Below are positions 47,971 through 48,059 of a DNA stretch of 48,059 nucleotides, piece by piece. Under the pieces are notes generated by a model, which ran no database searches, had not been told where the DNA came from, and saw nothing but the letters and a program-made list of their open reading frames with translations. The position numbers and the translations under genes were made by a program. The stretch's first letter is position 1. Each line of letters begins with the position of its first letter. The stretch comes from JAVBNO01 sp031551485 (GTDB lineage Bacteria > Bacillota > Clostridia > Oscillospirales > Ruminococcaceae), in assembly GCA_031551485.1 (NCBI GenBank), contig JAVBNO010000028.1:1-48059 (forward strand), written 5' to 3'.

Positions 47971-48059
47971 CTCTAATTCTCCCTGTTTCTAATTTTATAT
48001 TAACTGCTTTGGCAATTAACATCTTTATAAATATTTGTAGCGCTGCCTGCCCGCCGGAA
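47971..48059 (-). other. Upstream region of the surface operon at the right edge
   Basis: AT-rich with several -10-like sequences on the minus strand (for example TTTATAAAG) but no convincing -35/-10 pair. The promoter, or further upstream genes of the operon, may lie outside the window. Confidence 0.4.

Noticed and set aside
1..48059. CRISPR array, transposon, prophage or tRNA genes
   Set aside because: No regularly spaced repeats, transposase or integrase genes, attachment sites or tRNA cloverleaf sequences were recognised on either strand.

Overview
This window comes from a Gram-positive, endospore-forming member of the Clostridia (Firmicutes/Bacillota), most likely in the Oscillospiraceae/Ruminococcaceae neighbourhood. 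That placement is inferred from gene content, not from a database search. The reasons are: the complete S10-spc-alpha ribosomal operon with secY-adk-map and a KOW-domain gene between map and infA; zinc-type S14, S4 and L36; a short (type 3) prolyl-tRNA synthetase; a Firmicutes 6S RNA upstream of a tcdA/yrvM homologue; consensus sigma-A promoters (TTGACA-N17-TATAAT); a BclB-like collagen protein typical of exosporium; and a class B sortase beside a PPKTG anchor protein. Base composition is roughly balanced in genes and AT-rich between them.

Layout. 1-1,471: rplJ-rplL (minus) with a consensus promoter and an L10-type leader ending in an attenuator hairpin. 1,500-4,250: a DUF4349 lipoprotein, tcdA, 6S RNA and a DUF1292 protein (minus). 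4,405-4,842: a strong promoter drives an about 400-nt, apparently structured transcript with its own terminator and no recognised gene. 5,009-8,095: three tandem cyclophilin-type lipoproteins (plus). 8,179-24,174: 32 genes of the S10-spc-alpha superoperon (minus), transcribed rpsJ to rplQ from a promoter near 24,546-24,574. 24,780-28,946: a tiny membrane protein, a DUF6483-like protein, proS, acpP, aroK and aroE. 29,012-31,238: class I fumarase (two subunits) and murI; with aroE-aroK these form a five-gene minus-strand operon. 31,640-32,809: collagen-like spore surface protein. 32,931-40,291: EamA transporter, DeoR regulator, a MacB-like ABC pair and a divergent TetR-type regulator. 40,364-41,050: Crp/Fnr-type regulator. 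41,232-47,970: five-gene minus-strand operon that looks like an extracellular matrix or pilus assembly locus.

How the genes work together. The left two-thirds is translation and protein-export housekeeping, with small RNA controls (L10 leader, S10 leader, 6S RNA) placed as expected. Against that background five things stand out: the orphan RNA at 4,440-4,842; interlocked inverted repeats (pseudoknot topology) and further hairpins in an unusual 167-nt gap between rplW and rplB; a roughly 100-residue Ala/Lys/Pro-rich tail on ribosomal protein L15; decay of catalytic residues plus an apparent relocated terminal beta strand among the three cyclophilins; and the terminal cassette. That cassette combines two BsaA/TasA-like proteins with SipW-type signal sequences, a PPKTG-anchored protein, a class B sortase and a 1,225-residue GLUG-repeat protein. 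It is the best candidate for a poorly described surface system. Its start may extend past the right edge, where a SipW-type signal peptidase gene would be expected.
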